Assembly (NCBI GenBank): GCA_025980505.1
Contig: JAICXI010000059.1
Coordinates: 1 to 7,974, forward strand
Length of the DNA stretch: 7,974 bases
From: a bacterium
GTDB taxonomy: Bacteria; Oederibacteriota; Muellerivitia; Muellerivitales; Muellerivitaceae
Reading direction: 5' to 3'
Shown: positions 1 through 6,169 of the stretch, piece by piece
How the letters are laid out: every line of letters starts with the position of its first letter
Numbering within the stretch: position 1 is the stretch's first letter
Program-made: the position numbers and the translations under genes
Notes under the pieces: generated by a model
The model's database searches: none
What the model saw: the letters and a program-made list of their open reading frames with translations, nothing else
Told to the model about the DNA's origin: nothing

Positions 1-991
1 CCAGAAAAGCCTGGAGGAACTGCGCGGCCTCCCCGCCCAAACCCCCGACGGGCACCAGGTCACGCTGGCCGCCAACATCGAAATCCCCCAGGAACTGGAT
101 GAAATCATGCGGCACGGGGCCGAAGGCATCGGCCTTTTCCGGACCGAGTTCCTTTTCATGAACCGGGAGGAAATCCCCACCGAGGAGGAACAGTACCTGG
201 CTTACCGGGAGCTGGCCACCAAGGCCGGCGTCAACCCGGCCATCATCCGGACGCTGGACTTGGGGGGCGACAAGTTCCTTTCCCATTTGAACTCCTTCCA
301 CGAGAGCAACCCCTTTTTGGGCTTGAGGGCCATCCGGTTGTGCCTCAAGCAGCCCGAGATCTTCAAGCCCCAGCTTCGCGCCATCCTGCGGGCCGCCGCC
401 CACGGACCCATCAAGATCATGTTCCCCATGATTTCGATGGTTTCGGAAATCCGGGAGGCCAAGGTCATCCTGAACCAGTGCATCCAGCAGCTCAAGCGGG
501 AAGGGCAGGTTTTCCGCGCGGGCATCGAACTGGGGGCCATGATCGAGATCCCCTCGGCGGCCATCGCCGCCGACATCCTGATCCAAGAAGTGGATTTCCT
601 GTCCATCGGCACCAACGACTTGATCCAATATTCCCTGGCCGTGGACCGGGTGAACGAATCGGTGGCTTATCTTTACGACCCCTTGAACCCCGCCATCCTG
701 CGCTTGATCCAAATGACCGTGGAAGCCTGCCACAAGGCGGGAAAATGGGTGGGGATGTGCGGCGAAATGGCGGGCGACCCCCAATTCGTCCCCCTGCTTT
801 TGGGCATGGGATTGGACGAGCTTTCGGTGAGCGTGTCGGTGATCCCGGAGGTCAAGAAGGTCATCCGCATGATGCCTTACGCGAAGTCCCTGGAGATCGC
901 CCGGTCGGCGCTTTCGGCCAAGACCTCGGAGGAAGTGCTCAAGATCATCGCGGACGGCGTGCCACCCGAATTGAAGGCGATTTTGTTTTGA
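1..991 (+). CDS. ptsI: Phosphoenolpyruvate-protein phosphotransferase (PTS Enzyme I), C-terminal part; 5' end outside window
   Basis: Enzyme I takes phosphate from PEP and passes it to HPr in the cytoplasm, the first step of the phosphotransferase system. The reading frame is open from base 2, so the start lies upstream; 329 residues remain, a little over half of a usual 570-590 residue protein. What remains is the PEP-binding TIM-barrel domain. Visible family motifs (fragment numbering) are NIEIP near 26-30, GIGLFRTEF at 42-50, RTLDLGGDK (PEP-contacting Arg), GLRAIR, MFPMIS, MIEIPSA, the GTNDLIQY metal/PEP loop, and MCGEMAGD with the conserved catalytic Cys at about 253. The usual LSxSxxxIPxVKxxIR tail motif is present as LSVSVSVIPEVKKVIR. 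The N-terminal HPr-binding and phospho-His domain is not in the window. A ptsH gene would be expected upstream. The protein appears intact to its TGA stop. Confidence 0.97.
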   Translation, partial: QKSLEELRGLPAQTPDGHQVTLAANIEIPQELDEIMRHGAEGIGLFRTEFLFMNREEIPTEEEQYLAYRELATKAGVNPAIIRTLDLGGDKFLSHLNSFHESNPFLGLRAIRLCLKQPEIFKPQLRAILRAAAHGPIKIMFPMISMVSEIREAKVILNQCIQQLKREGQVFRAGIELGAMIEIPSAAIAADILIQEVDFLSIGTNDLIQYSLAVDRVNESVAYLYDPLNPAILRLIQMTVEACHKAGKWVGMCGEMAGDPQFVPLLLGMGLDELSVSVSVIPEVKKVIRMMPYAKSLEIARSALSAKTSEEVLKIIADGVPPELKAILF

Positions 992-1078
992 AGTTTGTTC
1001 CGTGCGGCTTGAAGAACGGGGGCCCCTTTTTTGCCGCGGCGGGCGGGCGCCTTCCCGGAATTTCCCGTACCCGCCCCC

Positions 1079-1084
1079 GAAAGG
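1079..1084 (+). promoter_or_regulatory. Ribosome binding site of the PGI/PMI gene
   Basis: GAAAGG lies 8 bases before the ATG at 1093 and supports that start. The 101-base gap after ptsI holds no convincing promoter or terminator, so the two genes could be co-transcribed; that is an inference from spacing alone. Confidence 0.6.
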
Positions 1085-1092
1085 CCTGAACC

Positions 1093-2160
1093 ATGCCAGC
1101 TTTCCAACCGTCCGCCGACCTTTCCAAGCTCGACCCGTCCGACATGCTGCAGAAAATCATGGACTTGCCCTTCCACTGCCAGGACGCGCGGTACCGGGTG
1201 GCCGCCCGCCCGCCTTCCTTAAAAACCGGGGCTATCCGCAACATCGTGGTCTCGGGGTTGGGCGGGTCGGCCATCGGCGGGGACATCCTTAAATCGCTGG
1301 TTTGGAAAAAGGCGCCCTTTTCCATCACGGTCAACCGCCATTACGAACTGCCGGCATGGGCGGGCAAGGACACGCTGGTGATTTGCTCCAGCTATTCGGG
1401 GGGCACCGAGGAAACCCTTTCGGTGTTCAAGCGGGCGCTGGCCCGGCGGCACCCCCTTTTGGTGGTTTCCTCCGGAGGGGAATTGCTGGCCCGGGCCAGG
1501 GGAAAAAAGCTCGCCTGCTGCGAAATCCCGGGCGGGTTACCCCCCCGGGCGGCCCTGGGGTATTCCTTTTTCACCCTTCTGACGGCCCTGGAGTCCCTCC
1601 GCCTGCTTCCTTCTTATGAGGAGGACTTCCAGGAAACCATGGAGCTGCTGGTCCGCCTTTCCCAGGATTACGGCTGGCTGAAACCCCCTCCCCAAAACCC
1701 CGCCAAACGCCTGGCGGAGTTTTTGCTGGGCCGGCTTCCGGTCCTTTACGGGGGCCAGGACCATTTTGATTCGGTGGCTTACCGGTGGAAATGCCAGCTG
1801 AATGAAAACTCCAAACAAGTGGCCTTGGCCGCCGTGGTCCCCGAAATGAACCACAACGAGGTATTGGGGTTCAGCTCGGCCGACGCCCTCACGCGCCGCA
1901 TGGCGGTGGTGCTGCTCCGGCAACCGCTGGGGGACCACCCGCAGATCCAAAGGCGCTTTGACATCCTCAAGGGCCTGGCCGGCCCCAAGACCGCCGGAGT
2001 GTGGGAAGTGAAGGCCCAGGGGAGGTCCCTCCTGGCCCAGATGATGTCGGTCATATATCTGGGGGATTTCGTCAGCTTATATTTAGCTTACTTGAGGGGT
2101 ACTGACCCGACCCCCATTGGTTTGATCGACCGTTTTAAAAAGCAGCTTGCACGGCATTGA
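1093..2160 (+). CDS. Bifunctional phosphoglucose/phosphomannose isomerase (SIS-domain family)
   Basis: A cytoplasmic sugar isomerase of the SIS-fold PGI/PMI family described first from archaea; family members interconvert glucose-6-P or mannose-6-P with fructose-6-P. The 355-residue product is full length for the family. Evidence: GLGGSAIGGD at residues 55-64 (first SIS phosphosugar-binding loop), SSYSGGTEETL at 99-109 (second SIS Ser/Thr loop that grips phosphate), a GYSFF segment near 156-160, then the C-terminal half typical of this family, with YGG at 219-221, NENSK at 237-241, PEMNHNE at 250-256 (holding the conserved catalytic acid) and DPTPIGLI near the C-terminus (338-345). The start is ATG 1093, with GAAAGG 8 bases upstream. 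It follows ptsI by 101 bases and so sits beside sugar uptake or phosphorylation. Specificity for mannose-6-P versus glucose-6-P cannot be settled from sequence. No defect is visible. Confidence 0.93.
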   Translation: MPAFQPSADLSKLDPSDMLQKIMDLPFHCQDARYRVAARPPSLKTGAIRNIVVSGLGGSAIGGDILKSLVWKKAPFSITVNRHYELPAWAGKDTLVICSSYSGGTEETLSVFKRALARRHPLLVVSSGGELLARARGKKLACCEIPGGLPPRAALGYSFFTLLTALESLRLLPSYEEDFQETMELLVRLSQDYGWLKPPPQNPAKRLAEFLLGRLPVLYGGQDHFDSVAYRWKCQLNENSKQVALAAVVPEMNHNEVLGFSSADALTRRMAVVLLRQPLGDHPQIQRRFDILKGLAGPKTAGVWEVKAQGRSLLAQMMSVIYLGDFVSLYLAYLRGTDPTPIGLIDRFKKQLARH

Positions 2161-2238
2161 AGTGCCTTCCGATCGGGGGGACTGCGCCCTTTCTTCAGGG
2201 CCGCGGGCGAAGCCCCTTGCCTGGCCTCTAAAATAAAA

Positions 2239-2260
2239 CGGAACTATGCCTTTGGCAAAG
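2239..2260 (+). repeat. Left terminal inverted repeat of the MITE-like element
   Basis: 22 bases beginning CGGAACTATG and ending TTGGCAAAG, an exact reverse complement of 2379-2400. It contains an inner short palindrome, CTTTGCCAAAG-like (TTTGGCAAA), so each arm can also pair locally. Confidence 0.88.
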
Positions 2261-2274
2261 TTGTTTTGTTTCCA

Positions 2275-2297
2275 CCTTCTCCCTTGAGGGGAGAAGG
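2275..2297 (+). repeat. Internal hairpin of the MITE-like element
   Basis: CCTTCTCCC (2275-2283) and GGGAGAAGG (2289-2297) are perfect 9-base complements around a TTGAG loop. The right half of the element carries a diverged counterpart (CTCTCCCCCAAGGGG, about 2345-2359). In RNA this would be a stable stem-loop. It lacks a following T-run, so I do not call it a terminator. Confidence 0.7.
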
Positions 2298-2378
2298 CAG
2301 GGAGGAGGGTGGTTTGGGCCACTTCAACCACCCCTCACCCTGCCCTCTCCCCCAAGGGGCGCGGGTTTTCAATCGATG

Positions 2379-2400
2379 CTTTGCCAAAGGCATAGTTCCG
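2379..2400 (-). repeat. Right terminal inverted repeat of the MITE-like element
   Basis: 22 bases starting CTTTGCCAAAGG and ending CATAGTTCCG, pairing perfectly with 2239-2260. It is followed directly by AAATAAAA, the second copy of the flanking 8-bp direct repeat. Its end is 24 bases before the ATG of the next gene. Confidence 0.88.
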
Positions 2401-2413
2401 AAATAAAAAATCC

Positions 2414-2417
2414 GGAG
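2414..2417 (+). promoter_or_regulatory. Ribosome binding site of the outer-membrane protein gene
   Basis: GGAG, 7 bases before the ATG at 2425, lies outside the MITE-like element. Translation initiation is therefore native, while any promoter in the upstream 250 bases is interrupted or replaced by the element. Confidence 0.65.
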
Positions 2418-2424
2418 TTGAATC

Positions 2425-3873
2425 ATGCCCATCTTCCGCTTGAAATGTTTTTGGCTGCCCGCCTCACTGGGTTTGGCCTTGCGCCTTCCCCTTGCGGTTT
2501 CCGCCCAGACGGCGCCCCTCGTGTTGAAGCTTCCGCCCGCCCAAGTGAACGTCATCGCCGAAGGCATGGGCAACGCCGTGGGGGCGGACGGCACGCTTTT
2601 TAACGCCACCTCCTTCAACCCCGCGCTCCTCAACCGCACGCCGCACGGCGTGGAGGCCTTCGTGCTGGGTCTCGACGTTTCCAACGACTTGTTCGGCGTC
2701 ATCGATTACGTCCAGAACATGAGCTTCGAGGCGGACCAGGTCTACCAGCAACTCAGTTACGGCATCAACAACAACGACAGCGCTTCCATCAACCAGGGTT
2801 TGGGATCGATGGATAACCTGGTCGGCCACCTGACCAACAAGGCGCTGCAGGCCGGGGCGGGCGCGAACGTGGCGGTCAAGATCGACGAGCATTGGGGCTT
2901 CCAGGTCTACAACAGCACGCACGCCTTTTCCCAATTGTGGCGGGGCAACCTGACCAACGCGCTTTTGGCCATCCCCCTGGATTCCAACTCGGCCAATAGC
3001 GGGGCCGTGTCCAACGCCGTCTCGGTCATGGGCGGCGACCTGCAAAAGGGGATCAACCAAGTCATAACGCCCGCCCAGCAATCCTCCATCAGCGGCGACA
3101 TTACGGCCCTGAAGAATGGGACCGAGGACATGGACACCTTCGCCTCGCATGTTTCCAGCACGCTGTCCAGCGTGGACCCCAACGCCTTGAAACAGGCCCT
3201 GCTGAACAGCCTCATGGGCGACCTGGCCACCCTGACGGGCCTGCTTTACTCCGACACGGTGGCCATGCTCACCTATGACCTGAAGCCCCTCAAGGACCAG
3301 CCCGGGCTGACGGTGGGCGCCAACCTGAAGGTGGTGAACCGCCATTTCGCCTATGAGGTCTTCAGCTTCAACGGTTCGGGCAACGGCGACCAGTTCATCA
3401 ACGATTTCAAGCAAAGCACCACGCGCTGGGGCTTCGACCTGGGATGCCTTTATGAAATGAAGCCGCTGCCCCTGGATTTGGGGCTGTCGGTGCTCGACTT
3501 ATTCCACCAGGGGGCCGCCGTCAACGCCGAGGCCGGGTCCCTGGTGGACAGCTTCATGACCGACCCCGCGCCGACGATGGTGAACGTGAGCGCTTCCTAT
3601 CATCCCCTGCCGGGTTTAAGGGTGAACGGCGAGGTGGACGACCTCTTTTCCGCCTCCTCGCTTTACACGGGCGCCAACGGGGCTTCCCGGATCAAGCTGG
3701 GGGCCGGTTATTCGCCCTGGAAATTCGCCAATTTGAGGGTGGGGTTCGGCGACCAGAATTTCAGCGCCGGGCTGGGGATCCTGGCGGGCTTCTTCGGCCT
3801 GGACTATTCCTACGGCGTGGACGACTTGAGCCAAAGCTACAACCATTACGCCCAGATGCGGTTCGTGTTTTAA
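2425..3873 (+). CDS. Exported outer-membrane beta-barrel protein, TraF_2/conjugal-transfer TraF-like family
   Basis: A 482-residue protein, probably in the outer membrane. Residues 1-27 form a signal peptide: Arg5/Lys7, a hydrophobic stretch, and an AVSA cleavage site before Gln28. No lipobox is seen. Residues 47-68 carry the GMGNA...FNPALL pattern, like the GMGxA...NPAxL N-terminal signature of FadL/TraF_2-type barrels. The C-terminal 150 residues alternate polar and hydrophobic residues in paired strands (LDLGLSVLDL, RIKLGAGYSPW, NLRVGFGDQNFSAGLGI), and the chain ends in Phe (MRFVF), as expected for BAM-dependent insertion. A Ser/Asn/Gln-rich, apparently helical segment at about 200-280 separates the N-terminal strands from the C-terminal barrel. 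The family is often labelled 'conjugal transfer protein TraF', but no conjugation gene is nearby, so that name should not be read as a function. Substrate and role are unknown. The start is fixed by GGAG at 2414 and the signal peptide. Confidence 0.75.
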   Translation: MPIFRLKCFWLPASLGLALRLPLAVSAQTAPLVLKLPPAQVNVIAEGMGNAVGADGTLFNATSFNPALLNRTPHGVEAFVLGLDVSNDLFGVIDYVQNMSFEADQVYQQLSYGINNNDSASINQGLGSMDNLVGHLTNKALQAGAGANVAVKIDEHWGFQVYNSTHAFSQLWRGNLTNALLAIPLDSNSANSGAVSNAVSVMGGDLQKGINQVITPAQQSSISGDITALKNGTEDMDTFASHVSSTLSSVDPNALKQALLNSLMGDLATLTGLLYSDTVAMLTYDLKPLKDQPGLTVGANLKVVNRHFAYEVFSFNGSGNGDQFINDFKQSTTRWGFDLGCLYEMKPLPLDLGLSVLDLFHQGAAVNAEAGSLVDSFMTDPAPTMVNVSASYHPLPGLRVNGEVDDLFSASSLYTGANGASRIKLGAGYSPWKFANLRVGFGDQNFSAGLGILAGFFGLDYSYGVDDLSQSYNHYAQMRFVF

Positions 3874-3942
3874 GCCCGGCTCCGGGCCCGGGGCGGGTGG
3901 CGGAATTCTTCTTTTCCCCGCGACCCGCCGCCCCCCGCCGGA

Positions 3943-3948
3943 TAAAAT
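3943..3948 (+). promoter_or_regulatory. Possible -10 element for the DUF2723 gene (leaderless or very short leader)
   Basis: TAAAAT, within GATAAAAT, is the only A/T-rich patch in a very GC-rich 84-base gap. It ends 9 bases before the ATG at 3958, and no Shine-Dalgarno sequence is visible between. This arrangement would start transcription within a few bases of the ATG. No clear -35 is seen about 17 bases upstream, so the call is tentative. Confidence 0.35.
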
Positions 3949-3957
3949 AGTCGGCCT

Positions 3958-5901
3958 ATGGAGACCCTTTCCCCGAATCGGAACGACCGCTGGGTTTTTC
4001 CGGCGATGTTTTTGGCGGTGTTTGCATTCGCCTTGGCCGGGCTCAACCCCACCTTTTTCGTGGACGACAGCCCGGAAACCGTGACCGCCTGCGTCACCTT
4101 AGGGGTTCCCCATCCGCCGGGCTATCCCCTTTATACGATCCTCGGGCATTTTTTCTCCCTCCTGCCCCTCGGGATTTTCCCATTCCGGGTGAACCTGCTG
4201 CCGGCCCTGCTGGCCGCCGGGACCTGCGTTTTCCTTTTCGCCCTCTTAAAACGGAAGCTGGGCGTCTCGGGCCCGGTTGCGGCGGCCTTTTCGCTCCTGG
4301 GCGCGGTCGGGGCGACGGCCTATCCTGCGGCCTTAAGCGCCAAGACGGGTATTTATGAATTGACCGCCCTCTTCCTGCTGGCGTTGCTTTGGTCCTTCCT
4401 GTCCGGCCGGCCCGCGTTGGCCGCGTTCCTGTTGGGCCTCTCCTTCGCGAACCACTGGATGACCATGGCGGCCTTCCTCCCGGGGCTGGCCGTCCTTTTT
4501 TTCCAGGCCTGGAAAGAACAGGGTTCGGAACGGCGCCCCTGGACCCTGTGGGGCTGCTTTTTCACGCTGGGGCTCACCCTTTACTTGTTTCTGCCCATCC
4601 GGGCGGCCCTGAATCCCGCGCTGGATTGGGGGGAACCCAGCTCCTGGCACCGGTTCGTCTTTGACTTTTTGCGGAGCCAATACGGCGGGGCGGAAGGGAA
4701 GGGCGGATGGGGAGTCCGGTTCCAAGAATGGGGTTATTGCCTGAAGGCGGCCTTCCTGGAATTTCCCGGGTTGCTGCTGCTGGCCCTTTGGGGCATCCGA
4801 AAGACGCTGCCGGAAAACCGGACCCTGGTCCTGGGAATGGGCCTGATGTGGCTGGCGCTTTTCTTGTCGTTGGGGGCCTACCTGAACCTGCCCCCGGGGG
4901 AATTCTACCTGTTGGGGGATTATCTCCTTCCTTCCCAGCTTTTGATCCTGCTGTTCTCGGCATGGGGCGTGGAAAGAACCCTGGGCTCCGCCGGCGGGGC
5001 CCGGCGGGAACAATGGAAGAGGGCCGTGGTGGGGCTGGCGGTTGTTTTCCTCTCGGTTTGCGCCTTCGCCCGCTTCGACCGCCAGCGGCAGACCGATTAC
5101 ACTTACTCCTACGACTACGTCTTGAACGGGTTCAAGGCCCTGCCCCGGAACGCCCTTTACTACTGCAAGGGCGATTCCGTCGTTTTTCCCGCCTGGTATT
5201 TTCAATGGGTGGAGGGAAGGCGCCTGGACGTGGCGGTGGTGGGCGTGGACGGCCTGCCCATGGAGTGGGTGCGGAAGAACCTGGCGGGCCTCCACCCGGG
5301 GTTTCATTCGCCTTTTTCCCGGAGCCCCCTGGGGACGGAATCCATCCAACCCCTCATGGAATGGATCGTGCAACACAACCGGGACCGGGAACTTTATTTT
5401 AGCTACAACCAGATGGAGGACGGCTCCAATGCGGGTGTTTCCCTGGCGCCTTACGGCCTGGTGGAAAGGGGATTCCCGCAGGGGGAAGGATTTAATTTCG
5501 ACGAGGACCGGGCCCGCGCCCTTTGGGCGTCCATCCGGTTGCGGCATTTAAAAGAACCCGGCTTTCCCCTGGACGGCCGCACCGACCACTGGCTGGCGCG
5601 GGATTACGCCGTTTTCCGCAACGGGTTGGGGATTTTTTACGAGAATAGGGCGGATGACGCCAAGGCGCGGCTGGGGCCCCGGGCCAAAGCGGAAGACCTT
5701 TTGGCCATTGAACGCGATTACCGGCAATCCTACGACCAATTCTCCTGGGCCCAGCGCTGGGAGCCGTCGGACGAGAAATTCAGCTTCAACGTCGGCAATT
5801 CCCTTTTTCATTTGGGGCGTCCCGGCGATGCCGCCGGCTGGTATGAAAGGCCACCGAATTGGACCCCCGCTACGCCTCCGCCTTCTTCAATTGGGCCGTG
5901 A
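3958..5901 (+). CDS. DUF2723 / TMEM260-like polytopic membrane protein (probable GT-C glycosyltransferase) with C-terminal TPR; frame broken near 5847
   Basis: Read in frame this gives 647 residues, but the last 17 or so are out of the proper frame. The N-terminal half is an integral membrane domain with roughly ten hydrophobic segments (first about 13-28, last about 354-371). It carries DUF2723 hallmarks: DDSPE at 36-40 in the first loop (the acidic site expected for GT-C enzymes), HPPGYPLYT at 52-60, RVNLLPAL at 77-84 and LDWGEP at 222-227. Residues from about 375 on form a soluble domain ending in TPRs from about 605. The family includes human TMEM260, a protein O-mannosyltransferase; applying that activity here is inference. 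The start is ATG 3958: an in-frame TAA at 3943 excludes an earlier one, and no ribosome binding site is visible. After Glu630 the normal TPR continues in another frame (next entry), so the in-frame tail to 5901 (RPPNWTPATP...) is probably an artefact. Confidence 0.85.
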   Translation: METLSPNRNDRWVFPAMFLAVFAFALAGLNPTFFVDDSPETVTACVTLGVPHPPGYPLYTILGHFFSLLPLGIFPFRVNLLPALLAAGTCVFLFALLKRKLGVSGPVAAAFSLLGAVGATAYPAALSAKTGIYELTALFLLALLWSFLSGRPALAAFLLGLSFANHWMTMAAFLPGLAVLFFQAWKEQGSERRPWTLWGCFFTLGLTLYLFLPIRAALNPALDWGEPSSWHRFVFDFLRSQYGGAEGKGGWGVRFQEWGYCLKAAFLEFPGLLLLALWGIRKTLPENRTLVLGMGLMWLALFLSLGAYLNLPPGEFYLLGDYLLPSQLLILLFSAWGVERTLGSAGGARREQWKRAVVGLAVVFLSVCAFARFDRQRQTDYTYSYDYVLNGFKALPRNALYYCKGDSVVFPAWYFQWVEGRRLDVAVVGVDGLPMEWVRKNLAGLHPGFHSPFSRSPLGTESIQPLMEWIVQHNRDRELYFSYNQMEDGSNAGVSLAPYGLVERGFPQGEGFNFDEDRARALWASIRLRHLKEPGFPLDGRTDHWLARDYAVFRNGLGIFYENRADDAKARLGPRAKAEDLLAIERDYRQSYDQFSWAQRWEPSDEKFSFNVGNSLFHLGRPGDAAGWYERPPNWTPATPPPSSIGP

Positions 5902-6074
5902 CCGCCCTGCAGCTTCAACAGTATGGGAAGGCCGGGGAGCTTTTCAGGAAAGTGCTGGCGTTGGACCCCGGTAACGCGCAAGCCAAGCAGGGCCTGGATT
6001 TCCTGGCGGCCCAACCGGCCGTTGAAAATAGTTCAAGCCAGGGCACACGGGGGCTTCAAAGTGAGGCAAAATAG
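5847..6074 (+). pseudogene. Displaced C-terminal TPR tail of the DUF2723 protein (frameshifted continuation)
   Basis: Starting at AAG 5847 this frame reads KATELDP, then RYASAFFNWAV..., KAGELFRKVLALDP and a short polar tail to the TAG at 6072-6074, about 75 residues. The KATELDP piece completes the helix-B end of the TPR begun upstream (NVGNSLFHLGRPGDAAGWYE), and a second full 34-residue TPR follows. The two frames join if one A is added to the AAA run at 5846-5848. The full protein would then be about 705 residues. A stop (TGA 5844-5846) closes this frame just upstream, and the nearest usable start is a TTG at 5859 inside the repeat with no ribosome binding site. Independent translation is therefore unlikely. 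The cause could be a real deletion, an assembly or sequencing error in an A-run, or, less likely, ribosomal frameshifting. Confidence 0.8.
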
Positions 6075-6169
6075 GTCGGCTTCGCGGCGGGTTCCCCCGC
6101 TTGAAAGGCCCGGCCGCCGGCCGCCGTTGGAAGGGCATGGAGAGGGACTCCGGGGTTAAAAGGGGCGTC

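Larger units (their letters stand above)
2239..2400. mobile_element. MITE-like non-autonomous element, 162 bp, with perfect 22-bp terminal inverted repeats
   Basis: The segment begins CGGAACTATGCC and ends with its exact reverse complement; the match covers 22 of 22 bases (2239-2260 against 2379-2400). Immediately outside, AAATAAAA occurs in the same orientation on both sides (2231-2238 and 2401-2408), as expected for an 8-bp target-site duplication. The interior is itself palindromic about base 2320: GGGTGGTT at 2307-2314 pairs with AACCACCC at 2326-2333, and flanking G/C-rich blocks pair imperfectly. No transposase or plausible gene lies inside, so movement would need an enzyme supplied elsewhere. 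It sits between the isomerase stop and the ribosome binding site of the outer-membrane gene. The family is unknown to me; an 8-bp duplication occurs in several IS families and does not decide it. Because AAATAAAA is low in complexity, part of the direct repeat could be chance. Confidence 0.8.

Noticed and set aside
1018..1032. GGGGGCCCC followed by six T residues after ptsI, resembling an intrinsic terminator
   Set aside because: The complementary bases are adjacent with no loop, so no stable stem-loop forms; the T-run alone is not enough.
2186..2201. Short hairpin GCCCT/AGGGC after the isomerase stop
   Set aside because: Only five base pairs and no T-tract; likely chance in GC-rich DNA.
2244..2702. 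- strand frame running from the outer-membrane gene into the MITE-like element
   Set aside because: Its C-terminal part is merely the translation of the palindromic repeat, and the rest is antisense to the signal-peptide region.
2464..3414. Long open frame on the - strand opposite the outer-membrane gene
   Set aside because: It lies wholly antisense to a well-supported gene; its product is rich in Val/Gly/His/Gln without recognisable motifs, as GC-rich shadow frames are.
3874..3929. GCCCGG/CCGGGC directly after the outer-membrane gene stop and GGCGGGT/ACCCGCC around a T-rich stretch, considered as a terminator
   Set aside because: The first stem has almost no loop and its T-rich stretch is about 20 bases away; the second has the T-rich stretch in its loop, the wrong place for a terminator. 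Left uncalled.
4333..5547. 404-codon open frame on the - strand opposite the DUF2723 gene
   Set aside because: Pro/Gln/Gly-rich low-complexity translation with no motif, antisense to a clear membrane protein; a codon-bias shadow.
5842..5852. Programmed -1 ribosomal frameshift in TATGAAAGGCC
   Set aside because: No canonical slippery heptamer in the zero frame and no obvious downstream stimulatory structure; a single-base loss in an A-run explains it more simply.
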